Part shown: positions 34,060 to 42,430 of the stretch, in pieces
Layout of the letters: every line of letters starts with the position of its first letter
Numbering within the stretch: position 1 is the stretch's first letter
NCBI RefSeq assembly: GCF_900168025.1
Contig: NZ_FUYN01000006.1
Location: 62,001 to 126,000 of the forward strand
DNA length: 64,000 nt
Direction: 5' to 3'
Source: Acetoanaerobium noterae
GTDB lineage: Bacteria; Bacillota; Clostridia; Peptostreptococcales; Filifactoraceae
Position numbers and translations under genes: made by a program
Notes under the pieces: model-generated
The model's input: the letters and a program-made list of their open reading frames with translations, nothing else
Told to the model about the DNA's origin: nothing
Database searches by the model: none

Positions 34060-34584
34060 ATGAAAAAAATACTTTTAGTGGTTGATTTTCAAAAAGATTT
34101 TGTGGATGGAACATTAGGATTTGAAAAAGCAGTAGCTCTAGACATAAAAATAGCCCAGCGACTTAAAAAAGCTAAAGAAAACAATGAAACAATTCTATTT
34201 ACTATGGATACTCATCAGCCTAATTATCTTGAAACCCAAGAAGGGAAAAATCTACCAGTAGAGCACTGCATAGAAGAAAGCGAAGGCTGGAAGCTATATG
34301 GAGAAACAGGTAAGGTAATTGAAAATCCATACTATATCAAAAAACCTACCTTTGGAGGATTGGGATTAATCGAAGTTCTTTGTCCTTACTCTGATGAAGA
34401 AACAGAAATAGAAATCTGCGGTGTGGTTACAAATATGTGCGTAATTTCAAATGCAGTAATCTGCAAAGCTGTGCTTCCAGAAGCTCTTATAACTATAAAT
34501 TCACAGCTATGCGCATCCTTTGACGATAATCTTCACGATGAAGCTATCCACGTTATGGAGTCTATGCAAATGAAAATAATATAA
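34060..34584 (+). CDS. pncA: Nicotinamidase (isochorismatase-like cysteine hydrolase)
   Basis: A 174-aa hydrolase that would deamidate nicotinamide to nicotinate. The triad is Asp9 (VVDFQKDFV), Lys94 or Lys95 (YYIKKPTF) and Cys127 (VVTNMCVISNA). The metal-site residues Asp50 and His52 (MDTHQPNY) and His69 are present. It is slightly shorter than typical PncA. It sits 15 bases after nrtR and 13 before the PRPP-synthetase-like gene. The operon context supports nicotinamidase over other isochorismatase-family roles. Confidence 0.85.
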   Translation: MKKILLVVDFQKDFVDGTLGFEKAVALDIKIAQRLKKAKENNETILFTMDTHQPNYLETQEGKNLPVEHCIEESEGWKLYGETGKVIENPYYIKKPTFGGLGLIEVLCPYSDEETEIEICGVVTNMCVISNAVICKAVLPEALITINSQLCASFDDNLHDEAIHVMESMQMKII

Positions 34585-34597
34585 TTAGAGGTGCCCT

Positions 34598-35407
34598 ATG
34601 CTAAAAATCAATGGGGAAATATTTGGAGATGAGGAATTTCGAAATAAAGAAGCAGTCTATAAAAAGCCTAAATTAAACACTGATATTAACACCATCACCT
34701 TGCTTTTTGAAAGTAATAAGGATATAGCTAATCTAGCAATGGCTCATAGCTACCTAAATATTCATGCTCCAGAGCAAAAAAACCTTTTGCTTATGCCCTA
34801 TCTTCCATATAGCCGAATGGATAGAGAAATAAATGACCAAATATTTAGTTTGAGATACTTTGCAGATATTCTAAATAATATGAGCTTTGAAAAAATTCTC
34901 CTAGCTGATCCCCATTCCAAAGTTAGCTCAGATTTAATCAACAACCTAGAAGAATTAAATATTGAAGACATAATATTAGACGAGATACTTCCTAAAATTG
35001 ACATAGATTTTATCATGTTTCCTGATAAAGGTGCCAAAGAAAAATATACAAAAAAATATCTAAAGCTCTGTAAAAAACATAAGGTGGTATATGGTCAAAA
35101 AAAGAGAGACCTGTCAAACAGAGGCAAGATTAAGGAATATAGTATTATAGCTGAGGATATAGATTTAAAAGATAAATCAGTCCTTATAATAGATGACCTT
35201 TGTAGCTTTGGCAGTACCTTTAAGCATGCCAGCTCAGCTCTTAAATCTAAAGAAGTAGATAAAATCTACCTATTTGTAACTCATGCTGAAAATACTATTT
35301 TTCAAGGTGAGCTACTTGATTCTTCAGATATAGAAAAAGTTTTTACTACAAACAGTATCCTTAGAAGCCAAAGCCATCCTAAGCTTTTGGTTATTGATAT
35401 ATTTTAG
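34598..35407 (+). CDS. Short PRPP-synthetase-like protein (NadV-associated)
   Basis: A 269-aa protein related to ribose-phosphate pyrophosphokinase but about 45 residues shorter. Counterparts of family motifs are visible: MPYLPYSRMDRE (residues 66-77), LLADPHSKVSS (101-111), FPDKGAKEKY (141-150) and the phosphoribosyl loop IIDDLCSFGSTF (197-208). Each is diverged from housekeeping Prs. It could make PRPP for the next enzyme, or, like the phage Adps enzyme, pyrophosphorylate ADP-ribose. It lies 13 bases after pncA and 17 before the NAMPT-like gene. Confidence 0.75.
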   Translation: MLKINGEIFGDEEFRNKEAVYKKPKLNTDINTITLLFESNKDIANLAMAHSYLNIHAPEQKNLLLMPYLPYSRMDREINDQIFSLRYFADILNNMSFEKILLADPHSKVSSDLINNLEELNIEDIILDEILPKIDIDFIMFPDKGAKEKYTKKYLKLCKKHKVVYGQKKRDLSNRGKIKEYSIIAEDIDLKDKSVLIIDDLCSFGSTFKHASSALKSKEVDKIYLFVTHAENTIFQGELLDSSDIEKVFTTNSILRSQSHPKLLVIDIF

Positions 35408-35424
35408 AACTTGGAGGTTTTGTT

Positions 35425-36954
35425 ATGAGAAAACATCAAATGACCTTGATAAGCGATTTTTATAAACAAGCACATGCTGAGCAGTATCCAAAGGGAATGA
35501 ATTTTATAGCCTCTTACTTTACCCCAAGAATGTCTAGATTAAGCGAGGAAAATAGCCTTATAGTATTTGGAATACAAGGATTTATAAAGGACTATTTAAT
35601 TGAAAGATTCAATGATACTTTTTTTAATGTGCCTCTAGATACTATACTCAAGGAATACGAAAGAGTTATAAAGCACACCCTAAGCCATAGTTACTGTGAA
35701 CCTACTAAGATTGCAGAGCTTCACTCGCTTGGATATCTTCCTATAGAAATCAAAGCTTTAAAAGAAGGAACTAAATGCCCAATTAAAGTTCCATGTATTG
35801 AAATAACTAGTACAAAGCCAGGCTTCGAATGGGTAGTGCAGTTTATAGAAAGCATAATGAGCTGTCAGCTATGGTATCCTATGACAATTGCCAATCAAGC
35901 CTATAAATATAGACAAATTGTAAATGAGTACTTTGAAAAAACAGCTGATGATACTGCTCCTAGATATGCAGCAATATCTGAATTTGGCTTTAGAGGTGCT
36001 CAGGGACAGGAAGGTGCAGTACTCGCAAGCTCAGCTTTCCTTACTTCTTTTGCCAAGACTGCTACTATTCCTGCCATCCTTTATCTCGAGGACTACTACA
36101 ATGGAGCTCTCGAAAATGCTAGTTTAGGAGCAGGTATGATATCCACAGAGCATAGCGTTATGTGTAGTAATTTTGCAATTGATAACGATGAGACTACCTT
36201 TGTAAAGCGACTACTTAGTGAAATATATCCAACTGAAAACGTATCAATGGTCTCAGATAGCTATGATTACTGGAACATGATAGAAAATATTTTGAGCCGC
36301 GAATATATAAAAACCCTCATCCAAACTAGAAATGGTGCTCTATTTGTAAGAGGAGACAGCGGAAATCCCGTTGATATAATTTGTGGTACTGATAATAGCT
36401 CAGAGCTTAATAGATCTTCTGCTATGAAAGGAACGGTAGAGGCTCTATGGGATGAATTTGGAGGATATATAAACTCAAAAGGCTACAAGGTTCTAAGTAA
36501 TACAATAAGAGTAATCTATGGTGACAGCATCACCCCTGAAAGAGCTGAGCTCATCTATAAAGGACTTATGGACAAAGGCTTTGCTGCCAATAATGTGGCT
36601 CTTGGGGCTGGAAGTTTTTCCATGCAGTGTGCAGAAGAAAATGGACAAATCAAGCCTTTTACTAGAGACACCTATGGAATAGCAATAAAAGCAACCTATG
36701 TGGAAGTAAATGGTAACCCAATAGAAGTATTTAAAAATCCTATAACCGACACAGGAAACTTCAAAAAATCTCAAAAAGGTATGTGCTATGTCCACTATGA
36801 TGAAAATGGGGATATATCCGTAACAGATGGCTACACTAGAGCTACTCTGCCAAATGAAGGTAATTTATTGCAGAGCGTGTTCAAAAATGGTAAAGTCTAC
36901 AATGAAATCTCAATATATGATGTTAGAAATACCTTGCATGAAAATAGATTTTAA
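35425..36954 (+). CDS. nadV: Nicotinamide phosphoribosyltransferase-like protein (NadV/NAMPT family)
   Basis: A 509-aa enzyme of the NAMPT family that should couple nicotinamide to an activated ribose. Conserved points are SDFYKQAH (Tyr13, cf. human Tyr18), STEHSVM (His243, cf. His247) and RGDSGNP (Arg309, Asp311; cf. Arg311, Asp313). The residue matching human Asp219, which reads the nicotinamide amide, is Glu186 (ISEFGFRG). Full-length for the family. Start ATG 35425 follows GGAGG. The neighbours leave two possibilities: PRPP-dependent NMN synthesis, or a Namat-type reaction with ADP-ribose pyrophosphate. Confidence 0.82.
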   Translation: MRKHQMTLISDFYKQAHAEQYPKGMNFIASYFTPRMSRLSEENSLIVFGIQGFIKDYLIERFNDTFFNVPLDTILKEYERVIKHTLSHSYCEPTKIAELHSLGYLPIEIKALKEGTKCPIKVPCIEITSTKPGFEWVVQFIESIMSCQLWYPMTIANQAYKYRQIVNEYFEKTADDTAPRYAAISEFGFRGAQGQEGAVLASSAFLTSFAKTATIPAILYLEDYYNGALENASLGAGMISTEHSVMCSNFAIDNDETTFVKRLLSEIYPTENVSMVSDSYDYWNMIENILSREYIKTLIQTRNGALFVRGDSGNPVDIICGTDNSSELNRSSAMKGTVEALWDEFGGYINSKGYKVLSNTIRVIYGDSITPERAELIYKGLMDKGFAANNVALGAGSFSMQCAEENGQIKPFTRDTYGIAIKATYVEVNGNPIEVFKNPITDTGNFKKSQKGMCYVHYDENGDISVTDGYTRATLPNEGNLLQSVFKNGKVYNEISIYDVRNTLHENRF

Positions 36955-36979
36955 AAATTCACTTGAAGGGATGAACATA

Positions 36980-37750
36980 ATGAACTATGAATTTGATGCT
37001 GTTAAGGTGAGAGACGAAATAATAAAATGGTTAAAAGACTACAAAGAATCAACTGGCTTAACTAAAGTAGTACTAGGCATATCAGGAGGTAAAGATAGCA
37101 GCGTGGTTGCAGCTCTTTGCGCTAGAGCTTACGGTAGAGAAAATGTCTATGGAATTCTAATGCCAAATGGAGATCAGATAGATATAGTTGATAGCCATAA
37201 GGTATGTGAAGCTTTAGGTATAAACTCAAGAGTAATAAATATAAAACCAGTATATGACGCTGAGCTAGCTGTACTTGAATCAACTGGGGACGAGATATCA
37301 GTAGATGCAAAGATAAATATAGCTCCTCGTATCCGTATGATGACTCTTTACGCATGGGGACAATCCCACCACTGCCGAGTATGTGGCACAGGAAACCTCA
37401 GCGAACTAACACTAGGATATTTTACTAAATATGGGGACGGTGGAGTAGATTTTAACCCAATAGCAAACCTTACAAGTGTAGAAGTAGTGGCAATAGGCGA
37501 TACCTTAGAAGAACTCCCATATGACCTAGTTCACAAAACTCCAACCGATGGACTTTCTGGAAAATCCGATGAGGAAAGACTTGGATTAAAATATGACGAT
37601 GTTCATAAATATATAAGAAATCTTGAGCTTGAGAATCAAGAAACTGTAGAAAAAATTAAAAAGCTAGAAAAGGCAGCTCTTCATAAGAGAACTCCTATCC
37701 CTACTTTTGATTATAATAAACAAGAAAAGTGGTGCTCTAATGAAAAATAA
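36980..37750 (+). CDS. nadE: NH3-dependent NAD synthetase
   Basis: A 256-aa enzyme that amidates nicotinate adenine dinucleotide to NAD with ammonia and ATP. The P-loop pyrophosphatase motif is LGISGGKDSS, followed by GTGNLSELTLGYFTKYGDGG and later KTPTDGLSGKSDEERLG. There is no glutaminase domain. The start is ATG 36980, nine bases after GAAGGG; the ATG at 36971 is too close to it. It is the last gene of the NAD operon, 25 bases after the NAMPT-like gene. No nadD/nadM adenylyltransferase is in the window. Confidence 0.93.
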   Translation: MNYEFDAVKVRDEIIKWLKDYKESTGLTKVVLGISGGKDSSVVAALCARAYGRENVYGILMPNGDQIDIVDSHKVCEALGINSRVINIKPVYDAELAVLESTGDEISVDAKINIAPRIRMMTLYAWGQSHHCRVCGTGNLSELTLGYFTKYGDGGVDFNPIANLTSVEVVAIGDTLEELPYDLVHKTPTDGLSGKSDEERLGLKYDDVHKYIRNLELENQETVEKIKKLEKAALHKRTPIPTFDYNKQEKWCSNEK

Positions 37751-38226
37751 AATATTTCAAACTTATTATATTTTTTCTAGTAATTATTTCATTACTTATT
37801 GTGTTATTAAATAAAGAAAGTTAACTTTATAACAAATCGCATTACAAAATTATTGGGATTCATAGCTAAGAAAATAGTGTTTCCGCTAATTCCAAATGCT
37901 AACTCCTCTAATGAATTACTCTTATATTTAATATAATAGGATAGTAGAGAGACTATACTACTAGGATTACAGGATTTGAATAAATATATGAATTGAGTAT
38001 ACTTGGTTAATATATTATGGTGCTCTTGCAGTTCATAGGCTAAGCAAATATTAGTAATGAAAACCCATAGTTATTTATCAAAACAATAATGCAAAATAAG
38101 TTTATCAATAGAGAGGGATTTCAATTTAGAAGTTCCTCTTGGATGGACTATTTATAGTGATTAATATCTAGTAAATAAAAAATATAAGAAACAATATTTT
38201 TTTAAAAAAGCTTAAAAACTTGTATA
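37751..38226. other. Intergenic region after nadE
   Basis: 476 bases, very A/T-rich, with no supported gene on either strand. Just past nadE (37749-37825) an open stretch would encode a hydrophobic Ile/Leu/Val segment, but it has no start codon or ribosome site, so it may be a decayed small membrane protein. No good terminator for nadE or for the flagellin gene was found. Confidence 0.45.
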
Positions 38227-39660
38227 TTATTCGTTTAAAAAACTCAGTATTTGGTTCATAACTTCATTTGATTTTACTAAAGTATGTTGTGATGTCTCTA
38301 AAAGGATTCTAAATTTAGTAAGATTCATCATTTCTTCTGACACATCAGCATCTCCAATTCTTGATTCCGCAGCAACAATATTCTCTTTATAAATTGAAAC
38401 ACTATTATTCAAATGCTCTAATGCATTTTGATATGCTCCAAACCTAGACCTTCTTGATGAGACTAATTCAATTACTTTATCCAAAGTTGAAATTGCAATT
38501 TGTGCATCTTCGATTGTCTCGACAGATAAATCTGAAATTCCCAATTTATGAGTCCTTGCATCAAATAACTCTATCTTAAAATTTTGTTTGAAATTCGGAC
38601 CTACTTGAAGATATATAGTTTGCATTTTATCATGTTGGATTATAGTACTAGATTCTCCTATATGAGTTCCTATTACACTGCTTAGATTTGCTCCCCAGTC
38701 TAATGAGCTCAAATCTATTAATTTTCCTCCTGTACTTTGTACAACACTCTTTAAATCTGTAAAAGAATCATTAAAAATTCCATGAAGCTGTATCCCTTCA
38801 TCTTGTAATAAAGTTTTAGCAACATCTATATTCGCATTATCATCCCCGACTTCATTCGTAATAAGAATAATATGCTTATTATTTTTACCTGGTGTATTCT
38901 CATTAAAATCGTAATGATTCACAACTTCTCCTATTGCTTGCATATTATTTTCGTATGAACCGTTGTTTGTAATGGAAATTTCATTTAAAACCTGAGCTAC
39001 AGCTAGTGGGTCACTAGTCCATTTTTCTCCAGAAAATTCATGTTTTGTATAAGTATTGTCATAATAAGAAAGTACACCTATCCGTAATTCAGTAATACCC
39101 TTACTAAGCATACTTTGTGTAAAAGAAACTATATTGTTTGCAACTTGAGTTTGAATAGGTCCCATACTTCCTGTATTATCAACAATAAAAATAATATCTG
39201 CTGTTCCTATAACCGGAATATTTTCTGTAGGTGGGCTCAATACTTTTATTCCATTAAACTCTGTGTTATTTGCTATATCATCTATTCCATCTTTTAATTC
39301 ATTGATTTCTTTTTGTATATGCTTTCTATCCTCTAGAGTCAAAGTTCCATTAGATGCCTGAACAGCTAATTCTCTAATCCGTTGCAAACTTGGATTTTCT
39401 ATTTCAGAAAGTCCCCCCTCAGCTGTTTGTAACAATCCTATACCATCTCGTATGTTTCTTTCAACCAAATATAAACCTCTAATTTGAGTTTTCATTTTTT
39501 GAGATATTGATAACCCAGCTGAATCATCTGCCGCACTATTTATTTTTAAACCAGATGACAACCTATTCATTGTTTTTGAATAATAATTATTATTTATTTT
39601 CATTTTATTATGAGCATTAATAGCATTTAAATTATGATTAATTTTCAATATATCCACCAT
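38227..39660 (-). CDS. Flagellin with von Willebrand factor A domain in the variable region
   Basis: A 477-aa filament protein. Residues 1-140 are the flagellin D0/D1 N-terminal region (LKINHNLNAINAHNKM, LSSGLKINSAADDSAGLSIS, LQTAEGGLSEIE). Residues 340-477 are the matching C-terminal region (AAESRIGDADVSEEMM, then QILSFLNE). Between them, about 153-335, lies a vWA domain with metal site Asp161-x-Thr163-x-Ser165 (FIVDNTGSMG) and alternating strands and helices up to LIDLSSLDW. It should polymerise into the flagellum and display the vWA domain outside. No Shine-Dalgarno is evident before ATG 39660, and no other flagellar gene is nearby. Confidence 0.9.
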   Translation of the reverse strand: MVDILKINHNLNAINAHNKMKINNNYYSKTMNRLSSGLKINSAADDSAGLSISQKMKTQIRGLYLVERNIRDGIGLLQTAEGGLSEIENPSLQRIRELAVQASNGTLTLEDRKHIQKEINELKDGIDDIANNTEFNGIKVLSPPTENIPVIGTADIIFIVDNTGSMGPIQTQVANNIVSFTQSMLSKGITELRIGVLSYYDNTYTKHEFSGEKWTSDPLAVAQVLNEISITNNGSYENNMQAIGEVVNHYDFNENTPGKNNKHIILITNEVGDDNANIDVAKTLLQDEGIQLHGIFNDSFTDLKSVVQSTGGKLIDLSSLDWGANLSSVIGTHIGESSTIIQHDKMQTIYLQVGPNFKQNFKIELFDARTHKLGISDLSVETIEDAQIAISTLDKVIELVSSRRSRFGAYQNALEHLNNSVSIYKENIVAAESRIGDADVSEEMMNLTKFRILLETSQHTLVKSNEVMNQILSFLNE

Positions 39661-40045
39661 CCATAAGATTTTAGTAGGAGCTTATATCTTTATTATGGTT
39701 ATATTGTATCATAAAATCATTGAATAATAGCTAAAATAGCAGTTATTCTTATATAATCTTTTAATGTTCATTCTTTGTTGCAGGATATATTTACTGATAT
39801 GAAGAAATGACAAATACAAAGAGTTTTTAATTATATGATAAAATTTGTTTACAATTCTCCAAGTTTTTTTATTGTATTCTTTACTCCATAATTGCAATCA
39901 TTCACAATGATATTTGTAATAATTACTCACGTCAAATGAATATGAGTAATTTATTTAATATTTTACTCATTTATATGGAATGCCGTTTATTATACCTATA
40001 ATAAACCAAAGTTTATCATTAATTTAGCTTTTATGAACTTGCATT
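39661..40045. other. Intergenic region upstream of the flagellin gene
   Basis: 385 bases with no gene. An extended -10-like TGATACAAT lies on the minus strand about 50 bases before the flagellin start, without a clear -35 or sigma-28 box. A perfect inverted repeat TTTATTATA-CC-TATAATAAA spans 39986-40005, between the ABC exporter end and this region. ATTACTC...GAGTAAT forms a weaker dyad near 39925-39950. Confidence 0.45.
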
Positions 40046-40795
40046 TTACTCCCATTTAAAAAATCTAATAGCTACAGCCACTGAAATAACTGCTATACCT
40101 GTCATTATGATAACTGGAGCTACTATAACATTGCTATCAATACCTAGGCCTAAAGATGAGGCTTTTAGCAATTTAATTCCCTGTGTAAGAGGAAGTATAT
40201 CTACTGTTTTTTGAAGTGCATTAGGCATCACTTCATACGGAAGTGTCGCTCCTGAAAAAATGAGCATAGGAAAATATAATATGCTCGCTATTATTCCTGC
40301 CATTTTCGTATTTGGCGCCATTCCTCCTACCATCATTCCTATACTAAACATAGACACCATCACTAAAATATATGCTCCTAGAAAAGTCCCTATATCTCCA
40401 CGAAATTGATATCCAAAGAAGAGTTTTGCAACAAAATATAAAAGAAATAAAGATGAAACTGAATACAAAAAATATATAGTTACTTGAACTATTAAAATCA
40501 TAGCTGGACTAACAGGAGTTACCTTATATCTTTTTAGTATGTTTTTCCCTCTATAATCTGATATAACCAGCGGCAATCCCATGACTCCCCCTGCACAAAT
40601 AGAAATCGTAGCTAGTGCTCCAAATGACTGCTCTAAAAAAGAATACCCTGCCCCTTCAAAGGCCGGCTTATTCCCATAAATAACTCCAAGAATAATAAGC
40701 ACCACCAGAGGACCACAGATAGCAAATATAAACATATCCATCCCTCTAAGAGACAGCTTTAGCTCTGTTTTTAGCATTGTACTAAAGGTTTTCAT
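40046..40795 (-). CDS. ABC-2 type exporter permease
   Basis: A 249-aa membrane protein with six helices, typical of ABC-2 drug or lipid exporters. LPLVISDYRGKNILKRYKVT is the amphipathic connector segment, and PMLIFSGATLPYEVMP precedes the last helices. The start is set at ATG 40795, preceded by GAGGAGGAAG; it overlaps the ATPase end by 14 bases. It pairs with that ATPase as a half-transporter and the locus is probably controlled by the adjacent tandem-MerR protein. Confidence 0.87.
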   Translation of the reverse strand: MKTFSTMLKTELKLSLRGMDMFIFAICGPLVVLIILGVIYGNKPAFEGAGYSFLEQSFGALATISICAGGVMGLPLVISDYRGKNILKRYKVTPVSPAMILIVQVTIYFLYSVSSLFLLYFVAKLFFGYQFRGDIGTFLGAYILVMVSMFSIGMMVGGMAPNTKMAGIIASILYFPMLIFSGATLPYEVMPNALQKTVDILPLTQGIKLLKASSLGLGIDSNVIVAPVIIMTGIAVISVAVAIRFFKWE

Positions 40796-41516
40796 TAGCT
40801 TCTTCCTCCTCATCTGTATACCAAAGATAAGCATCCTCAAATTTATCGCAGGGACTACTATTTACAGCTTCTAGCACTGTCCCTTCAAACACAATCCTTC
40901 CTTTTTTTAAAATGCAAATTCTATCACACAAGGCTTCCACCTCATCCATAAAATGTGAAGTGAGTAATATAGTTAAACCTTTTTCCTTTAGTCTCATAAG
41001 AGTCTTCCAAACATCTCTGCGAGCCTTTGCATCAAGGCCTGTTGTCAGCTCGTCTAAAAAAACTACTTCCGGATTGGGAATAAGAGCAAGCACTATAAAT
41101 AAACGCTGTCTTTGCCCTCCAGATAAATCCTTTACAAGGCTTTTTTGCTTATCACCAATGCCAAACTCCATAAGTAGCTCAATATAATTTAAAGGATTCT
41201 GATATAAAGACGCTGTAACTTCACATAGCTCAGATACTTTAATTTGTTCTTGATAATTCATTTCTTGAAACTGAACCCCAACCTTTTCAAACAAGCTCTT
41301 GCGATCTGCTTTTGGATTAAGTTCCAAAATAGAAACCTGTCCACTATCTGGATTTTTTGTGCCTAAAATGCATTCAATAGTGGTGCTTTTTCCTGCTCCA
41401 TTTGCTCCTAGCAATCCAAAAACCATTCCTCTACTTACTGATAAGCTCACATTATCTACTGCAATAAAATTGCCATAGGATTTTGTAAGTTGCTCTACTT
41501 TGATTACTTCCTTCAT
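40782..41516 (-). CDS. ABC exporter ATP-binding protein
   Basis: A 244-aa DrrA/CcmA-type ATPase. It has Walker A GANGAGKSTTIE, signature LSGGQRQR, Walker B VFLDELTTGLD (with Leu in place of the usual Pro) and switch His in LTSHFMDE. The C-terminal acidic tail EEEEANENL is translated across the permease ribosome site. Start ATG 41516 follows AAGGAGG. Upstream lies a 19-base motif shared with the merR-type gene. The substrate is unknown; multidrug or peptide export is plausible. Confidence 0.9.
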   Translation of the reverse strand: MKEVIKVEQLTKSYGNFIAVDNVSLSVSRGMVFGLLGANGAGKSTTIECILGTKNPDSGQVSILELNPKADRKSLFEKVGVQFQEMNYQEQIKVSELCEVTASLYQNPLNYIELLMEFGIGDKQKSLVKDLSGGQRQRLFIVLALIPNPEVVFLDELTTGLDAKARRDVWKTLMRLKEKGLTILLTSHFMDEVEALCDRICILKKGRIVFEGTVLEAVNSSPCDKFEDAYLWYTDEEEEANENL

Positions 41517-41547
41517 ATTAGTACCTCCTTATTCTCTACAAAAAGAA

Positions 41548-41573
41548 TACCACCAAGAAAAACCTTGGTGGTA
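41548..41573 (-). promoter_or_regulatory. 10-bp hairpin/dyad between merR-type gene and ABC exporter
   Basis: TACCACCAAG (41548-41557) and CTTGGTGGTA (41564-41573) are perfect complements around a six-base loop, with TTCTTTTTG following on the minus strand. It could be a weak terminator of the merR-type gene or a MerR dyad. One arm overlaps the shared 19-base operator motif. Confidence 0.55.
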
Positions 41574-41584
41574 AAGTGGAGAGT
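41566..41584 (-). promoter_or_regulatory. MerR-type operator, copy A (before ABC exporter)
   Basis: On the minus strand ACTCTCCACTTTACCACCA. It matches copy B, upstream of the merR-type gene, at 16 of 19 positions. It lies about 50 bases before the ATPase start. Confidence 0.6.
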
Positions 41585-41593
41585 TTCTAAAAA

Positions 41594-42343
41594 TCAAAAC
41601 TCATAATTTGAGGCTTTCATATTTTGAAGCATATCAATCATCTTACTAGCATTATTTTCTGCATGTGACAAAGAAGTAATAAGATTATCACATACTGTTA
41701 TAATATCTTCAGTCTCTTTTGGAGTATCAAGTACCTCCTTGATATCTATATCAGGATTTTTAGATAACTGACCTATCATACGAAGAATTGAAGCTAAGGA
41801 ATAGTTTGCACATCTAAGAGATCGAATTATTTTCAAATATCTTATATCTTTATCAGTATACACCCTATATCCATTTTGTTTACGCTTTATCGTCAATAAC
41901 CCATTCATTTCCCAGTTTCTAAGAGTATCCATAGAAATACCTAGATAATTAGAAACCTCTTTTCGTTTAAAAACACTCGTATTTTCATCCGCTTTGTCCG
42001 ATAAAATCTGCTTTACTATCTCAATAGCTTCTTCAGCGTTTCTTCGCTCTATACTGACAAGCTCCAAATATTCATTTGTAATGCTAAGTGCCCTATCAAA
42101 ATCTCCCTTGGCAGATATCTTTAGCATCTGAATTATTTTCTGCCTGAGTCCATTTTGCAAGACTTCGATTTGAAAAGCGAGGCGAGCAAGCTTAAATTGA
42201 TCAATATGAAAATCCGTAAATACACGGTAACCATTTGGCTGTCTTTTTACAACTGGAATAAGCTCTAGCTCTTCATATAGCCTCACTGTATTTGAATGTA
42301 TGCCTATTATTCTTGCGACTTCCCCAGTCTTATAAACCTTCAT
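41594..42343 (-). CDS. Tandem MerR-family regulator (two HTH domains)
   Basis: A 249-aa regulator with two MerR winged-helix domains. The first (residues 1-70) has KTGEVARIIGIHSNTVRLYE and NGYRVFTDFHID; the second (about 125-195) has FKRKEVSNYLGISMDTLRNW and NGYRVYTDKDIR. Ordinary MerR proteins have one HTH and dimerise through a coiled coil; here a coiled-coil segment (75-120) lies between the two. The start is ATG 42343 (ATG 42346 is equally possible) after GGAGGTGAGG. It probably controls itself and the ABC exporter through the shared 19-base motifs. Confidence 0.87.
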   Translation of the reverse strand: MKVYKTGEVARIIGIHSNTVRLYEELELIPVVKRQPNGYRVFTDFHIDQFKLARLAFQIEVLQNGLRQKIIQMLKISAKGDFDRALSITNEYLELVSIERRNAEEAIEIVKQILSDKADENTSVFKRKEVSNYLGISMDTLRNWEMNGLLTIKRKQNGYRVYTDKDIRYLKIIRSLRCANYSLASILRMIGQLSKNPDIDIKEVLDTPKETEDIITVCDNLITSLSHAENNASKMIDMLQNMKASNYEF

Positions 42344-42386
42344 CATCCTCACCTCCATGAACTAAATATAACATAAAGCAAAAGTA

Positions 42387-42405
42387 TGGTGATATAGTGG
42401 AGGGT
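42387..42405 (-). promoter_or_regulatory. MerR-type operator, copy B (before merR-type gene)
   Basis: On the minus strand ACCCTCCACTATATCACCA, 44 bases before the regulator's start. It differs from copy A at only three positions, supporting autoregulation plus control of the exporter. Confidence 0.6.
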
Positions 42406-42430
42406 CTAACTTTATCCATTTAATATATAT

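Noticed and set aside
36493-36795. 100-codon minus-strand ORF inside the NAMPT-like gene
   Set aside because: Composition is Ser/Phe/Cys-rich without domain pattern, and the sense strand has a full family match.
37749-37825. Hydrophobic 24-residue frame just past nadE
   Set aside because: It resembles a small membrane peptide, but there is no start codon in that frame and a stop lies immediately upstream; recorded only in the intergenic note.
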